From: Candidatus Dormiibacterota bacterium
GTDB taxonomy: Bacteria; Acidobacteriota; Polarisedimenticolia; Gp22-AA2
NCBI GenBank assembly: GCA_035635555.1
Contig: DASQAT010000009.1
Coordinates: forward strand, 1-41,548
DNA length: 41,548 bases
Direction of reading: 5' to 3'
This document shows positions 1-8,444 of the stretch, piece after piece; positions within the stretch are counted from its first letter, which is position 1; each line of letters begins with the position of its first letter. The notes beneath the pieces are model-generated. The model did no database searches. It was given only the letters and a program-made list of their open reading frames with translations, and was not told the DNA's origin. The position numbers were made by a program, and so were the translations under genes.

Positions 1-564
1 GTCGATCACCGCGCCGTCGGCAATCGCCGCGCGCACCGACACGGTGTTCTCCCTGGTGGCGCCGTGCCTGATCGTGTGCGAGCCGCCCGCGTTGTTCGCC
101 AGCATCCCGCCGAGAGTGCACCAGGCGGACGAGGAGGGGTCCGGGGCGAAGCGCATCCCGTGGCGTCTCAGCGTCCGGTTGAGGCGCGCCTGGACGACTC
201 CGGGCTGGACGCGCACCGTGCCGCGCGCCGCATCGATGTCCGTGATCCGCTGGAAGTGCTTCGAGAAGTCGAGGACGATGCCCCGGCCCAGCGTCTGGCC
301 GGCCAGACCCGAGCCTCCCCCGCGCGCCGTCACGGAAATGCGGTTCCGGCGGGCGTACTCCAGGACGGCCAGGACGTCGTCCTCGTGTCGGGGCACGACG
401 GCGCCGAGAGGCATCACCTGGTAGATGCACGCCGCCGTGCTGTACAGGGTGCGGTGCACGGAGTCGAAGAGGACCTCGCCTTCGACCCTGCGGCGCAGGT
501 CCTCCGCGACCCCGGCGGCCTCGAGCGCCGGCCGCGGCCGTTCCGCATCAACGAGCGTGGACAT
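1..564 (-). CDS. FAD-linked oxidase (GlcD/LDH type), N-terminal part
   Basis: This is the first 188 codons of an FAD-binding oxidoreductase of the glycolate oxidase GlcD / D-lactate dehydrogenase family; the C-terminal part lies beyond the window edge. The PCMH-type FAD-binding half is visible: a VTARGGGSGLAGQ pyrophosphate-loop motif, then MLANNAGGSHTIRHG, both typical of this family. Such enzymes oxidise 2-hydroxy acids with FAD, some with an added Fe-S half that cannot be judged here. The ATG at 564 lies inside the 3' end of moaB (17-base overlap), so the two are probably cotranscribed. The exact substrate cannot be told. Confidence 0.85.
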   Translation of the reverse strand, partial: MSTLVDAERPRPALEAAGVAEDLRRRVEGEVLFDSVHRTLYSTAACIYQVMPLGAVVPRHEDDVLAVLEYARRNRISVTARGGGSGLAGQTLGRGIVLDFSKHFQRITDIDAARGTVRVQPGVVQARLNRTLRRHGMRFAPDPSSSAWCTLGGMLANNAGGSHTIRHGATRENTVSVRAAIADGAVID

Positions 565-1084
565 TTCGAGACCGGCGCGTTTCCTTCCCGACCAGGCCGG
601 CGACGTGCGGGAGCTCCGGCAGGATCAGCTTCGTCATCGCCAGGCGCACGGCGGCTTCCGATCCCGGCATCGAGAACAGCACCATTCCGCGATAGGTGCC
701 GGCCACCGCGCGGCTCAGCATCGCCGCCGACCCGATCTCGCGATAGCTCAGGGCCCTGAAGATCTCGCCGAAGCCGTCGAGCCGCTTGTCGAGAAGACCC
801 GAGACCGCCTCGAAGGTCGAGTCCCGGACGCCGACGCCGGTGCCGCCGGTCAGGAGGACGACCCGCGCCCGCGCACGTTTCGCCAGCGCCCGGAGGTGCG
901 AGACGATGCGGCGCGGATCGTCTTTCAGAATCCGGTAATCGACGACCGCGTGGCCCGCACCGCGCAGCGTCCGGAGGATGAGCGCGCCGCTCGCATCGGT
1001 CGATTCATGGCGCGTGTCGCTGACGGTAAGAACGGCGCAGGGCACGGAGGCCGGGCCTTGCAGGCGGTGCTCGCGGTGGCCCAT
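548..1084 (-). CDS. moaB: Molybdenum cofactor biosynthesis protein MoaB
   Basis: A 178-residue MoaB/MogA-family protein that adenylylates molybdopterin before metal insertion in molybdenum (or tungsten) cofactor synthesis. Visible features are LTVSDTR at residues 19-25, TGGTG at 79-83, the GFGEIFR/LSYREIG segment at about 104-118, and the PGS motif at 140-142. The length is normal for MoaB. The ATG at 1084 is preceded by a GAGGAG ribosome-binding site. Its product is needed by bis-MGD enzymes such as the formate dehydrogenase encoded at 26.4-31.1 kb, although the two loci are not adjacent. MogA is the alternative name; the sequence fits MoaB better. Confidence 0.93.
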   Translation of the reverse strand: MGHREHRLQGPASVPCAVLTVSDTRHESTDASGALILRTLRGAGHAVVDYRILKDDPRRIVSHLRALAKRARARVVLLTGGTGVGVRDSTFEAVSGLLDKRLDGFGEIFRALSYREIGSAAMLSRAVAGTYRGMVLFSMPGSEAAVRLAMTKLILPELPHVAGLVGKETRRSRNVHAR

Positions 1085-1118
1085 CGTCTCCTCGAAGGCA
1101 TCGCACCGGGAAGAGCGG

Positions 1119-2633
1119 TCAGTCCGCGAGCCCCAGGAGATAGCGGGTCAAGGTGCGCACGCCGACACCCGACCCGCCCTTCTTCATGTACGAGTACTCC
1201 TTGTCCCCGAAGGCCGGGCCGGCGATGTCCAGGTGCGCCCAGCGCAGCCCGCGTCGCACGAATTGACTCAGGAAGAGCCCCGCCGTGATGGCGCCGCCCC
1301 AGCGGATCCCCGTGTTCTTGATATCGGCGATGTCGCTCTTGATGTGCTCCAGGTACTCCTCGTAGAGCGGCAGCGGCCACATCGGCTCGCCGGCCCTGGA
1401 GGCGGCGGCCAGGATGTCGTCGACCATGCCCCGATCGTTCCCGAGGACCCCGGCCGCCATCGGACCGAGCGCCACGACGCAGGCCCCCGTCAGGGTGGCC
1501 AGGTCGATCGCCTCCTCGAGGTCGGGCAGGGTCGATGCGTACGACAGGGCGTCGGCAAGGACCAGCCGTCCCTCGGCGTCTGTGTTGCGCACCTCGACCG
1601 TCTTGCCGTTCATGATCTTGAGGATGTCGCCCGGCCGGAGGGCGCCTCCCCCCGGCATGTTCTCCGCCATCCCCATGAGGCCGATCACCTCGGTCCGCGG
1701 CGCCAGCTCGGGCAGGATCTTGAGCGTCGCGAGCACCGTCGCGGAGCCGGCCATGTCGCACTTCATCGTTTCCATCCCTTCCGAGGTCTTGAGGGACAGC
1801 CCGCCCGAATCGAACGTCAGGCCCTTGCCGATGAGGGCGATCTTGCGGACCGCCCTCTCTTCCGGTTTGTACTCGAGCTGGATCAGGCGCGGCGCCCTCT
1901 TCGAGCCCTGCCCGACGCCGAGGATCCCTCCCATCCCCAGGCGGCGCATCTCCTCCGGTTCGAAGACCTTGATGCCGATCTTCGACTCGTCGGCCACCTG
2001 TCTGGCGATCTCCGCCATTTTTTCGGGGAACAGCTCGCCGGCCGGCTCGTTCACCAGATCGCGGGCGAAGTTGGTGGCGCTCGACGTCGTCTCGCCGAAC
2101 GAGATCCCGTCGGACACCTCCCGGAGCGGCCCGTCCCCCGCGGCCACCTGCACCTCGCGCAGGTATTTGTGCCCGGTGCGCGCCTCGGACCGGTACCGAT
2201 CGAACCGGTAGGTCCCCAGCAGGATCCCTTCGCACAGGGCCACCGCCGCCTCGCGCGCCGGGAACGGCGAGGCGCCGGCCTGCAAAAGGGGAAGCGCGAC
2301 GCTCGCGGCGCCCAGCCGGTCGCACTCCAGGAACGCGTCCCCGAGGTAGCGCCGGTAGCGCAGCAGGGTCAGATCGTCCTTCGCCCCGAGGCCGAGCAGG
2401 ACGTATCTCCTGCACCTCAGTCCATCTCCCGGTGGGGCGTGCCAGAGGAGGTGGCGGCCGGCCGCGCCTTCGAAGTGATCCTCCTTGGCGACTTCCAGGA
2501 GACGCTGCGCCAGGGAGCGATCGACCGGGCCCGGGAGAACCGCGTCCCCCTTGAACTTGTAGACGATGCCGATGTCGGCGGTGAGGCCCGCGAGATCGCC
2601 CTTCCTGGATTCGATGCGCGGCGGGCCGCTCAC
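1119..2633 (-). CDS. pepA: Leucyl aminopeptidase (M17 family)
   Basis: A 504-residue cytosolic M17 aminopeptidase that removes N-terminal residues from peptides using two metal ions. The signature NTDAEGRL is at 350-357. With the GTG start at 2633 the predicted active-site residues fall at K270, D275, K282, D293, D352, E354 and R356, which matches the E. coli PepA numbering as I know it and strongly supports this start. The N-terminal macro-like domain covers roughly 1-165 and the peptidase domain 170-504. The start overlaps the dxs stop by 4 bases (GTGA), so translation is probably coupled to dxs. Confidence 0.95.
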   Translation of the reverse strand: MSGPPRIESRKGDLAGLTADIGIVYKFKGDAVLPGPVDRSLAQRLLEVAKEDHFEGAAGRHLLWHAPPGDGLRCRRYVLLGLGAKDDLTLLRYRRYLGDAFLECDRLGAASVALPLLQAGASPFPAREAAVALCEGILLGTYRFDRYRSEARTGHKYLREVQVAAGDGPLREVSDGISFGETTSSATNFARDLVNEPAGELFPEKMAEIARQVADESKIGIKVFEPEEMRRLGMGGILGVGQGSKRAPRLIQLEYKPEERAVRKIALIGKGLTFDSGGLSLKTSEGMETMKCDMAGSATVLATLKILPELAPRTEVIGLMGMAENMPGGGALRPGDILKIMNGKTVEVRNTDAEGRLVLADALSYASTLPDLEEAIDLATLTGACVVALGPMAAGVLGNDRGMVDDILAAASRAGEPMWPLPLYEEYLEHIKSDIADIKNTGIRWGGAITAGLFLSQFVRRGLRWAHLDIAGPAFGDKEYSYMKKGGSGVGVRTLTRYLLGLAD

Positions 2634-4585
2634 GCCCGTCCCTTCACGAAGGCCCGGACACGCGGGACCAGCGCCTGGGCGGAGAGACCCACTTCGTCGA
2701 GGAGCTGGGGCATCGAACCGTGCATGACGAACCGATCGGGCAGGCCGACGTGGTGCAGCGCCCCCGGGGTCACGCCCGACTCGTGGAGCTGCTCGTGCAC
2801 TCCGTCGCCGAAGCCGCCGCGAAGCGTATTCTCTTCGAGGGTCACCAGGACCGGGTAGCGCGCCGCGACGTCTCTCAGGAGCGCGCCGTCGAGCGGCTTG
2901 ACGAACCGGCAGTTCACGACCGCGACGTCGAGATCCTCCTCCAAAAGCTTCTGCCGCACGGTCTCGGCCGTCTCCACCATCGAGCCGACCGCCAGGAGAC
3001 AGGCGTCGCGACCTTCGTGCAGCACCTCCCAGGTCCCGATCGGGATGGTCCTGAAGGGACGCTCGGGCGTAAACCGGCGGCTGGGGCGCTTGGGGTAGCG
3101 GATGGCGAACGGGTACACCTCCTGGTCGACAGCCGTCTTCAGGAGATCGCACAGCTCGTCGCCGTCCTTGGGAGCGGCGATCACGAAGTTCGGCACGGCG
3201 CGCAGGTAGGTCAGGTCGAACACGCCGTGGTGCGTCGGGCCGTCGGCCCCGACCAGGCCGGCGCGATCCAGGCAGAACGTGACCGGGAGGGACTGCACCC
3301 CGACGTCGTGGATGATCTGGTCGTAGGCGCGCTGCAGGAAGGTGGAGTAGATCGCCGCGACCGGCCGCATCCCCGAGATCGCCAGACCCGCGGCGAAGGT
3401 CACGCCGTACGCCTCCGCGATGCCGACGTCGAAGAAGCGCGACGGGTGCTTCTCTCCGAATTTCACCAGACCGGTGCCGTCGGCCATCGCCGCCGTGATC
3501 GCGACGACCCTGTCGTTGTCCGTGGCCAGCCGCGACATCGCCTCGCCGAACACCTTGCCGTAATCGGGGGCGGCCGCCTTGCCCGAGGCGGCCAGCGTCC
3601 CGGATGCCGGATCGAAGGCGGTGACGCCGTGGTAGACGCACGAGTTGGCCTCGGCGTAAGGCAGCCCCTTGCCTTTCTTCGTGATGACGTGCAGGAGACG
3701 CGGCCCCTTGACCGCCTTCAGGTTCGTCAGCACCGAGATCAACTCTTGAAGATTGTGCCCGTCCATCGGCCCGTAATACTGGAACCCCAGCGCCTGGAAC
3801 AATCCTCCGGGCACCACCACTTCCTTGAGCGATCGCTCCATGCGCTTCGCCAGCTCACCGGCGGGGACGCCGAGCGGCACTTTCTTGAGGATGTCGCGCA
3901 CTTCCTCTTTGAGCCGGTTGTAGTACTTGCTCGAGGTGATGCTCGTCAGGTAGGTGGAGATCGCCCCGACGTTCGGCGAGATCGACATCTCGTTGTCGTT
4001 CAGGATCACGAGGATGTCCCGCTTCGAGTGTCCGGCGTTGTTGAGCCCCTCGTAGGCCAGACCTCCCGTCATGGCGCCGTCCCCGGTCACCGTGACGACG
4101 TGGTGATCCTCGCCGGCGCTGTCGCGTGCCACGACCATTCCCATGGCCGCCGCGATCGACGTGCTGGCGTGCGCCACGCCGAACGCGTCGTACGGCGACT
4201 CGGTCGGGCTGACGAAGCCGGACAGCCCCTTGTACTGCCTGATGGTCGGAAGCCTGTCCCGACGGCCGGTGAGGACCTTGTGACCGTACGCCTGATGACC
4301 GACGTCCCAGACTATCTTGTCGCGCGGGGCCTCGAAACAGTAGTGCAGGGCGATGGTGAGCTCGATCGCTCCCAGGCTGGGGGCGAGATGCCCGCCGGTC
4401 TTGGAGACGACCTCCACGACGTACTCCCGCAGCTCGGCGGCGAGCCGCTCGAGCTCCGGGAGGCTCAGCTTCTTGAGGTCGGCGGGCGAATTGACGAAGG
4501 GCAGGATCGCCCCCGACCTGGCCTCTTCCTTCTGCACGCCGCGCACGGCCGGAACGCTCATCTTGTCTGTCAGGGCTTCAGACAT
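2630..4585 (-). CDS. dxs: 1-deoxy-D-xylulose-5-phosphate synthase
   Basis: A 651-residue thiamine-diphosphate enzyme that condenses pyruvate and glyceraldehyde 3-phosphate in the first step of the MEP isoprenoid pathway. The ThDP/Mg site is seen as GDGAMTGG at 168-175 and NDN at 196-198. DRAGLVGADGPTH, conserved in DXS, lies in the middle (pyrimidine-binding) domain, and a transketolase C-terminal domain follows. The chosen ATG (4585) has a GAGGAG site upstream; an in-frame start 10 codons earlier lacks one. It heads the dxs-pepA-moaB-oxidase run. The MEP pathway would supply the isoprenoids acted on by the geranylgeranyl-reductase-type flavoprotein at 14 kb, but that link is inference. Confidence 0.96.
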   Translation of the reverse strand: MSEALTDKMSVPAVRGVQKEEARSGAILPFVNSPADLKKLSLPELERLAAELREYVVEVVSKTGGHLAPSLGAIELTIALHYCFEAPRDKIVWDVGHQAYGHKVLTGRRDRLPTIRQYKGLSGFVSPTESPYDAFGVAHASTSIAAAMGMVVARDSAGEDHHVVTVTGDGAMTGGLAYEGLNNAGHSKRDILVILNDNEMSISPNVGAISTYLTSITSSKYYNRLKEEVRDILKKVPLGVPAGELAKRMERSLKEVVVPGGLFQALGFQYYGPMDGHNLQELISVLTNLKAVKGPRLLHVITKKGKGLPYAEANSCVYHGVTAFDPASGTLAASGKAAAPDYGKVFGEAMSRLATDNDRVVAITAAMADGTGLVKFGEKHPSRFFDVGIAEAYGVTFAAGLAISGMRPVAAIYSTFLQRAYDQIIHDVGVQSLPVTFCLDRAGLVGADGPTHHGVFDLTYLRAVPNFVIAAPKDGDELCDLLKTAVDQEVYPFAIRYPKRPSRRFTPERPFRTIPIGTWEVLHEGRDACLLAVGSMVETAETVRQKLLEEDLDVAVVNCRFVKPLDGALLRDVAARYPVLVTLEENTLRGGFGDGVHEQLHESGVTPGALHHVGLPDRFVMHGSMPQLLDEVGLSAQALVPRVRAFVKGRA

Positions 4586-4767
4586 CGCGCTCCTCGCTCT
4601 CGGGTAGGTCGGCAAATCTCAGGGAAGTCGCTGTCACTGCAGTCACATGGCCGGTAATCATAGACCCCGGGACCGGGCCGGTCAAGAACCGGCTCCCCGG
4701 GAGGCCGGAGCGGTCGTGGGCGTCCCGCGGCCCTGTGCTATAGTGCGCGGCCCGGCGGAGCCTCCGC

Positions 4768-5448
4768 GTGATCCCCCTCAAGGACGACAACCCGACACGC
4801 AGCGTTCCCTTCGTGACGGTCGTCCTCATTCTCGCAAACACCGCCGTGTTCGTCTACCAGCTGCTGCTCCCGCCGGAGGCTTCCAAGAGCCTGATCGCCG
4901 GGCTGGGACTCACACCCGCCCTGCTGACCGAGGCGCTCCTGCACGATCCGGGGCGGCTCGGCCGCGCCGGCGTGACGCTGCTGACGGCGATGTTCCTGCA
5001 CGGCGGTATCCTGCACGTCGCGCTGAACATGCTGTATCTGTGGATCTTCGGGAACAACATCGAGGACGTCATGGGTCACGGCCGCTTCGTTCTCTTCTAT
5101 CTAGGGTGCGGCCTGATCGCCTCACTCACGCAGGTGGCGGCGGCGCCGCACTCGAAGATCCCGATGATCGGCGCGAGCGGGGCCATCTCGGGCGTCCTGG
5201 GGGCCTACCTCGTGATGTTCCCGGTGGCGCGCGTCCTGACGCTCGTCTTCCTCGTCTTCTTCGTTCGTGTCGTCTCGTTCCCTGCGGTCATCGTGCTGGG
5301 CTTCTGGTTTCTCCTGCAGCTCGTCAATGCCGGACAGATGAGCGCGGGCGGCGGCGTGGCGGTGCTGGCGCACATCGGAGGATTCGTGACCGGGCTCGTC
5401 CTCATCCCGGCGTTCCGTCGCAGACGCCCGCGGCAGAGCCTCTTCTAG
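4768..5448 (+). CDS. Rhomboid family intramembrane serine protease
   Basis: A 226-residue polytopic membrane protein of the rhomboid family, which cleaves substrates within the membrane. The catalytic dyad is visible as GASG with Ser137 and AHIGG with His202. The conserved loop/helix residues H78, H83 and N87 (FLHGGILHVALN) are present. There are about six hydrophobic segments. The start is a GTG with GGAG 8-9 bases upstream, and a TATAGT hexamer (4739-4744) could be its -10 box, although no good -35 is seen. Its stop codon interlocks with that of the convergent gene in the palindrome CTAG (5445-5448). The substrate is unknown. Confidence 0.93.
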   Translation: MIPLKDDNPTRSVPFVTVVLILANTAVFVYQLLLPPEASKSLIAGLGLTPALLTEALLHDPGRLGRAGVTLLTAMFLHGGILHVALNMLYLWIFGNNIEDVMGHGRFVLFYLGCGLIASLTQVAAAPHSKIPMIGASGAISGVLGAYLVMFPVARVLTLVFLVFFVRVVSFPAVIVLGFWFLLQLVNAGQMSAGGGVAVLAHIGGFVTGLVLIPAFRRRRPRQSLF

Positions 5449-6098
5449 ACCGAAGCAGTCTCGAGCCCGTGGGCGCGCAGCGCCCGCCGCACCTTCCGCC
5501 GCAGGTCGGCGATCGTGCCGTCGTTGTCGATCAGGACGTCGGCCAGGGCCAGCGTCGCCAGGAGCTGCTGTCCGGCCGGCGTGGTGGAGTTCTCGCGTTC
5601 TTCCTTGCGCGCGAACTCGTCCAGGGTCGCGCCGTCCCCCAGCCGGCCGCGCAGGAGAGAGCGCTCGAAACGCAGCGCCTGGGGCGCGTCGATTCCCAGG
5701 AGAAGGAAGCGCGGAAGCCGCCTCAGGACCTCGACCTCCCCCGGGTTGCGGATCGAGTCGACCACAGCGCGCCCCTTCAGGCGCGGGAGCACGCCCAGCG
5801 CCAGAGCACCGGGACCGTGCTCCGACCGCAGGTCGACACCGACGCGGATGAGGTTATCGCGGCTGTGATCCAGTCCGCGGCGGGTCGCTTCCTCGCGCAC
5901 GGCATCGGACAAGGAATGGACATCGAACCCTGACGCGGCGAGGAATGTCGCGACCTCTCCCTTGCCCGAGGCATTGGGACCGGTGAGGCCCACGACCAGA
6001 ATGGGGAGCGGCTGCTTAGCGCGCGCTGCCGGGTGTGTTGCCCGATGAGTCGCCCTCTTCGGGCGCAGGGGCGTCCGACGGCTCTTCATTGGAATCAT
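5445..6098 (-). CDS. P-loop nucleotide kinase-like protein (dephospho-CoA kinase/UPF0200-like)
   Basis: A P-loop NTPase of the nucleotide kinase fold: Walker A GPNASGKG, a lid-like region rich in Arg and Glu, and a C-terminal IDNDGT segment. The residues after the P-loop (SLSDAVREEATRRGL) resemble UPF0200 / dephospho-CoA-kinase-like proteins and the kinase-like domain found beside some dCMP deaminases. The reaction is not established. The start is uncertain: the ATG at 6098 gives 217 residues but overlaps the upstream gene by 83 bases and lacks a good ribosome site, while a GTG at 5993 would begin within the first beta strand. The true protein is probably between 182 and 217 residues long. 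Confidence 0.75.
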   Translation of the reverse strand: MIPMKSRRTPLRPKRATHRATHPAARAKQPLPILVVGLTGPNASGKGEVATFLAASGFDVHSLSDAVREEATRRGLDHSRDNLIRVGVDLRSEHGPGALALGVLPRLKGRAVVDSIRNPGEVEVLRRLPRFLLLGIDAPQALRFERSLLRGRLGDGATLDEFARKEERENSTTPAGQQLLATLALADVLIDNDGTIADLRRKVRRALRAHGLETASV

Positions 6099-6834
6099 CG
6101 GGCGGGGCGGGCGCCGCCTCGGGATCGACCGCGGGGGCGGGAGGCGGATCGGCTGGCGGCGGCTGCGTCACCTGCGGCTGCGGAGCGACCGGAGGAGTCT
6201 GTGGAGCCGGTGTGGTCCGTCCCGCGTCGACCATCCCCGGTCTTCCGCCGCGACCACCCCCCCCGTTGATGCCGCGGCCGAACCTGCGTCCCGCGGCCAG
6301 ACTCTGACGCGCTGCCATTCCGAGCATGGGACCACCCGGTCTGCCGCCGGGGCCCGCGGTGGCCTGGGGATAGGGGCGCTGAATCGGGCCGGCGCCGCTG
6401 TTCCCGCCGATGTCGAGGGGCTTGATGTGCGCAAGGTTGTCATTCGGACCGCCCGCAGGCCGGCCGCCGATTCCCGGTCCCGCCGCCATCGAGGGATCGG
6501 TTGGAAGCCCCGACGCGACCGCGGGCGGAGCGGCGGCGGGGGCGGGCCCGGCCGCCACGATCGGAGCGACGGCAGCCGGCGCGGGCGCACTCTGCGCCGG
6601 AATGGCCTGGGGTGCCGTGATCGCGAAATCCTCTATCTTGGAGATCTGGTCGGTCGGGACCCCGACCTTGCCGCCACCCTCCATCTCCAGGATGGTGAAC
6701 TTCTCCCCCTTCTCGACGCTCTTGACCATGATCGCCTTGCCGTTGACGAAGTAGACGACCTGGTCGGCGAACGACAGGGGGACTGTGGCGCACAGAAGCA
6801 CGATCGCGAAGGGAAGGAGTCTACGGGATGACAT
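6016..6834 (-). CDS. Secreted Pro/Gly/Ala-rich protein of unknown function
   Basis: A 272-residue protein not recognised as a named family. It has a clear signal peptide (basic MSSRR, a hydrophobic core and cleavage probably after SFA at about residue 24). A short folded region follows, about 25-85, with alternating valines and charged residues (VVYFVNGKAIMVKSVEK). The rest, about 90-272, is low-complexity Ala/Pro/Gly sequence ending in an acidic Pro-rich tail. The N-terminal motif resembles small SH3-like domains of secreted proteins that sense or bind the envelope, but this is a guess. ATG 6834 is preceded by GGAGAG. It probably acts in the periplasm or on the cell surface. Confidence 0.75.
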   Translation of the reverse strand: MSSRRLLPFAIVLLCATVPLSFADQVVYFVNGKAIMVKSVEKGEKFTILEMEGGGKVGVPTDQISKIEDFAITAPQAIPAQSAPAPAAVAPIVAAGPAPAAAPPAVASGLPTDPSMAAGPGIGGRPAGGPNDNLAHIKPLDIGGNSGAGPIQRPYPQATAGPGGRPGGPMLGMAARQSLAAGRRFGRGINGGGGRGGRPGMVDAGRTTPAPQTPPVAPQPQVTQPPPADPPPAPAVDPEAAPAPPDDSNEEPSDAPAPEEGDSSGNTPGSAR

Positions 6835-6988
6835 AATCGACTCTCCGTAACGGCCCACCCAGAACCCGGTTTTTAGAGACCCCATCATTGTCCTCCGGAT
6901 CCCGCGCGAAGTAAACCCCCGGTGGGAAGAAACTTCGGCCCACGGAAGTCTACGGTGAGGGTACGCCCGGCGCAATGAAAATCGTCGC

Positions 6989-8023
6989 CTACGATGCGGT
7001 GACCGAGACGCCTTCGGGCACAAAATGACACTCGAGGATCGTGGCCCCCCGCTCCCGGGCGCTCTGGGCGACCCTCTCCCGCATGCCATCCCTCGCCCAG
7101 AGGACCACGCACCCTCCCCCGCCGGCCCCGCACACCTTCCCGGCTATCGCCCCGGCGGAGCGCGCCGCCTCGATCAGACGATCGATCGACTCGTTCGTCA
7201 CAGTCGGCGACATCCGCTTGCGCGCTTCCCACTCCCGCCCCAGCGCCTCCCCCGCGGCGTCCCAGTCGGCCGCCAGGAGGGCCCGGCGCATGGCGTGGGT
7301 GGCTTCGATGATCCGATCGAGCGCCAGCCGCGCATCCGCGTCGCCGTCGAGGTGCCTCTTCAGCATGTCCCAGTTCGAGACGCCGGAGGCCCTCGACACG
7401 CCGGTGAACACCAGGACGGTCCTCTGCCCCAGTGCCGCGCCGTCCACGGCCAGGCGCTCCACCCGGGTCCCCTCGACGGTGTAGTGGAGGGCGAGCGTGC
7501 CGCCGTGGCGGGCCGGGTGGTAGTCCTGCTCCCCCGTCGGGATCCTCAGCACCTGCGTCTCGATGGAGCGGGTGAGCTGCAGCAGCGCGTCGCCGCCGAG
7601 ACCGCGGGAGGTATGGCGATCGAGGGCGGCGGCCAGGGCGATGCCGAGCGTCGACGAGCCTCCGAGGCCGGACCCGGCGGGGGCCCGGCAGTCGGTCGTG
7701 ATCCGGCATGACGCCTCGCGCGCCTGCGCCTGCTCGAGGAAATGGGAGGCGAGACGCATCGGGAACTCGAGCTCGGATGGCGCCTCTTTCAGCGCCGCGC
7801 GCAGGTGCGCCACGGAGGCGAACCGCGCCCTCCGGTCACGGTCGATGGAGACCAGCTCGACCGACCCGTCGCGGGTGGATTCGACCGTGGCGCGGGCATA
7901 GAGATCGATGGCGGTATTGACGGTGAGCGGATCGTCGTGCAGCAGGTACAGCGGCCACAGATCGACGGTGCCGCCCCCGAGGTCGATGCGAGTCGGGGCG
8001 CGCGCCTCGACCCGCTCAGGCAT
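6989..8023 (-). CDS. GHMP-family sugar kinase
   Basis: A 344-residue GHMP kinase (galactokinase/homoserine kinase/mevalonate kinase superfamily). The N-terminal substrate motif RIDLGGGTVDLWP is at 12-24, the ATP-binding motif PAGSGLGGSS at 115-124, and the C-terminal glycine loop KVCGAGGGGC near 305-315. The sequence is closest in pattern to the D-glycero-D-manno-heptose-7-phosphate kinase / fucokinase-like branch, suggesting a sugar-1-phosphate made for nucleotide-sugar or envelope polysaccharide synthesis. That assignment is inference. The ATG at 8023 lies inside the end of the DUF2007 gene (8-base overlap), so the two are cotranscribed. Confidence 0.88.
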   Translation of the reverse strand: MPERVEARAPTRIDLGGGTVDLWPLYLLHDDPLTVNTAIDLYARATVESTRDGSVELVSIDRDRRARFASVAHLRAALKEAPSELEFPMRLASHFLEQAQAREASCRITTDCRAPAGSGLGGSSTLGIALAAALDRHTSRGLGGDALLQLTRSIETQVLRIPTGEQDYHPARHGGTLALHYTVEGTRVERLAVDGAALGQRTVLVFTGVSRASGVSNWDMLKRHLDGDADARLALDRIIEATHAMRRALLAADWDAAGEALGREWEARKRMSPTVTNESIDRLIEAARSAGAIAGKVCGAGGGGCVVLWARDGMRERVAQSARERGATILECHFVPEGVSVTAS

Positions 8024-8276
8024 CGAGACGCCCCGTCTTCGACCGGTGACCGGCCAGGATGGTCTGCGCCTCGCTCTCCGCTTCGAGAGGCACGAGGACG
8101 CGCGTCTCACCGAGGCCGTCCACCGTGAACGGATACAGGAGATGGCTGATGTCGGTCGCGAGGCCGACGGGGATGCCGTAGAGCTCCAGGATGCCCTTGA
8201 CGAGCTGGGCTTCGAGGTCGCTCCAGGTTCGGTACACGACGACGGACACGGTTTCGTCCACGGCTCGGACCATCAT
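8016..8276 (-). CDS. DUF2007-type small signal-transducing-like protein
   Basis: An 86-residue protein matching the pattern of DUF2007 (putative signal transducing protein). It has an aromatic/hydrophobic first strand (VVYRTWSDLEAQLVKGIL), a GIPVGL turn and the ending GETRVLVPLEAESEAQTIL typical of the family. The members are PII/ACT-like small alpha-beta domains whose partners are mostly unknown. It starts at tandem ATG codons (8276 and 8273), and its end overlaps the start of the GHMP kinase gene, so it is the first gene of that pair. Confidence 0.8.
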   Translation of the reverse strand: MMVRAVDETVSVVVYRTWSDLEAQLVKGILELYGIPVGLATDISHLLYPFTVDGLGETRVLVPLEAESEAQTILAGHRSKTGRLDA

Positions 8277-8337
8277 AGACGCGCCCGTGGAAAACGGTCA
8301 ACGGGAGAGGCGCCAATCCCGCTCCTCCCTCCCGCGG

Positions 8338-8366
8338 TTGATGATCCGGAAACGCTGTGTTAGCAT
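8338..8366 (+). promoter_or_regulatory. Possible sigma70 promoter for the O-antigen ligase gene
   Basis: TTGATG (8338-8343) and TAGCAT (8361-8366) are separated by exactly 17 bases in the divergent gap upstream of the O-antigen-ligase-like gene. The -35 matches 4 of 6 consensus positions and the -10 about 4. The transcript would have a leader of about 75 bases. This rests only on the two hexamers and their spacing. Confidence 0.4.
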
Positions 8367-8444
8367 GCGACGTTCTGCGCCCGCCGCTCTCGGCTCGTCC
8401 TTGCCCAGAGCGGCTTTCGATTGGATCCCCGGCGTCATGTCCGC

